A stretch of DNA of 25,487 bases, taken from positions 1 to 25,487 of the IMG/VR virus record IMGVR_UViG_3300031646_000017, one strand, 5' to 3'. Below the pieces are notes generated by a model that was not told the DNA's origin, ran no database searches, and was given only the letters and a program-made list of their open reading frames with translations. This stretch comes from a virus. How positions within the stretch are numbered: position 1 is the first letter of the stretch; each line of letters begins with the position of its first letter. Below are positions 24,766-25,487 of this stretch, one piece after another. The translations under genes were made by a program, and so were the position numbers.

Positions 24766-25487
24766 CGTCTACCCCCAGGTTGGAGTTCAAGCCTCGGTAC
24801 GCCGACATTCCAAGCAGCACTTGAGCTGCTAGTACATCTCATGCGACACGTTCTGCCAGTAAAGCGCACAGAGGTTGGGGCAGTCATCGTGAACGGCCCA
24901 TGAGTTGTGTCGCTGTCGGTTGGATATAGCCTAGTGTAGAACGTGGTTGTGATGTCTCCCAGGGATGTAACGTCCGGGATTAGGCTGGTGCAACTCAAAA
25001 CGCGGTCACCATTGCCGAGTTCGATAGGCCCAGATTCGACATACGGCACCTTCGCTGCCTGTCCGACATCGGCATAAGTATTCCCTACTTCGTGTTCGTA
25101 AGGGTTGCCGGACGCGTCAAACATAATCGGCTGCAGGAATATGCCACGGCTAGTTACGGCCGTGCGTCCTAGTGTTCCGGTAGACCAATGCTCTTCGACA
25201 TAGTTATACGAGATATAGGCATCGACCTCGTCAGTAGAACTCGGGTAGAACCACACCACTTCATTGAACAAAGTATTATGCCAGGCTACGACTTTTGACG
25301 CCTGAGCCTGGTTCATTTCGGTAAGTAAAAAAGATTCGACATCGCACGGGATGGAGCGCAAAGTTCCATCGTACATGAAGAAACCTCGGGCTGATCGACC
25401 CATCCAGTATGCCGTGGGTCCAGCTACGGCTACTGCATTGGCGCAGACAGGGCCACAGGCGTCTCCTATGCGATCAAACGAGTAGAC
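24762..25487 (-). CDS. Tail protein resembling P22 gp10 packaged-DNA stabilisation protein (C-terminal part)
   Basis: The frame is open to the right edge, so only the C-terminal 241 residues are seen. Diagnostic stretches are VCANAVAVAGPTAYWMGRSA, GFFMYDGTLRSIPCDVESFL, then FNEVVWFYPSSTDEVDAYIS, YNYVEEHWSTGTLGRTAV and PYEHEVGNTY. The end has GRTCRMRCTSSSSAAWNVGV and PRLELQPGGRR. Repeated beta-strand segments of this kind form the beta-propeller of gp10, which plugs and extends the portal tail once DNA is packaged. In P22 the order is portal, scaffold, coat, gp4, gp10, so the missing segment on this side should hold coat and scaffold genes. Its stop overlaps the next gene (ATGA). Confidence 0.85.
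   Translation of the reverse strand, partial: VYSFDRIGDACGPVCANAVAVAGPTAYWMGRSARGFFMYDGTLRSIPCDVESFLLTEMNQAQASKVVAWHNTLFNEVVWFYPSSTDEVDAYISYNYVEEHWSTGTLGRTAVTSRGIFLQPIMFDASGNPYEHEVGNTYADVGQAAKVPYVESGPIELGNGDRVLSCTSLIPDVTSLGDITTTFYTRLYPTDSDTTHGPFTMTAPTSVRFTGRTCRMRCTSSSSAAWNVGVPRLELQPGGRR

Overview
The window is a contiguous piece of a tailed double-stranded DNA phage (or prophage) with a podovirus-like, P22-type gene set. The evidence is a P22-type portal, a large and a small terminase subunit, a tail protein resembling the P22 gp10 stabilisation protein, three large proteins placed where DNA-ejection proteins normally sit, and a lysis cassette. The host cannot be named from the sequence. AGGAGG-type ribosome sites, sigma70-like promoter boxes and a spanin-like protein suggest a Gram-negative bacterium. 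No integrase, tRNA or CRISPR array was seen.

Almost every gene is on the minus strand, so the window reads naturally from right to left. From 25487 to 15997 lies the end of the late region: gp10-like tail protein (cut by the window edge), an 80-aa protein, a GNAT-like protein, three large putative ejection proteins (1133, 490 and 608 aa), holin, M15-type endolysin and a coiled-coil spanin-like protein. From 15092 to 16007 is the only plus-strand block: three unrecognised small genes joined by ATGA overlaps and converging on the spanin gene.

Between 14782 and 15091 is a divergent control region. It holds promoter-like boxes in both directions, TGTC-N4-GACA operator-like palindromes, and a structured leader before a Cro/cI-like helix-turn-helix gene. 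That gene is the first of a tightly overlapping minus-strand replication and recombination operon (14781 to 7364): Erf annealing protein, winged-helix protein, a small protein with an SSB-like acidic tail, an 85-aa protein, RusA resolvase, a replisome-organiser-like initiator, a ParB-like protein, a RecE-like exonuclease, a DnaB-like helicase, then small genes and the small terminase.

A 224-base gap at 7140-7363 carries a cluster of GGTGTCTAGA-type repeats. After one more small gene comes a gap (6713-6887) with a nested inverted repeat and a promoter that has a perfect palindrome in its spacer. This promoter should drive the packaging operon: two tiny genes, two large unusual proteins (533 and 922 aa, the latter resembling phage polyvalent proteins), large terminase, and the portal, which runs off the left edge.

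The right edge cuts a gp10-like gene and the left edge cuts the portal. The missing segment should therefore hold scaffold, coat and tail genes, as expected for a circularly permuted phage genome. The least explained parts are the divergent control region with its three-gene plus-strand operon, the repeat cluster at 7200-7357, and the large proteins between the two terminase genes.
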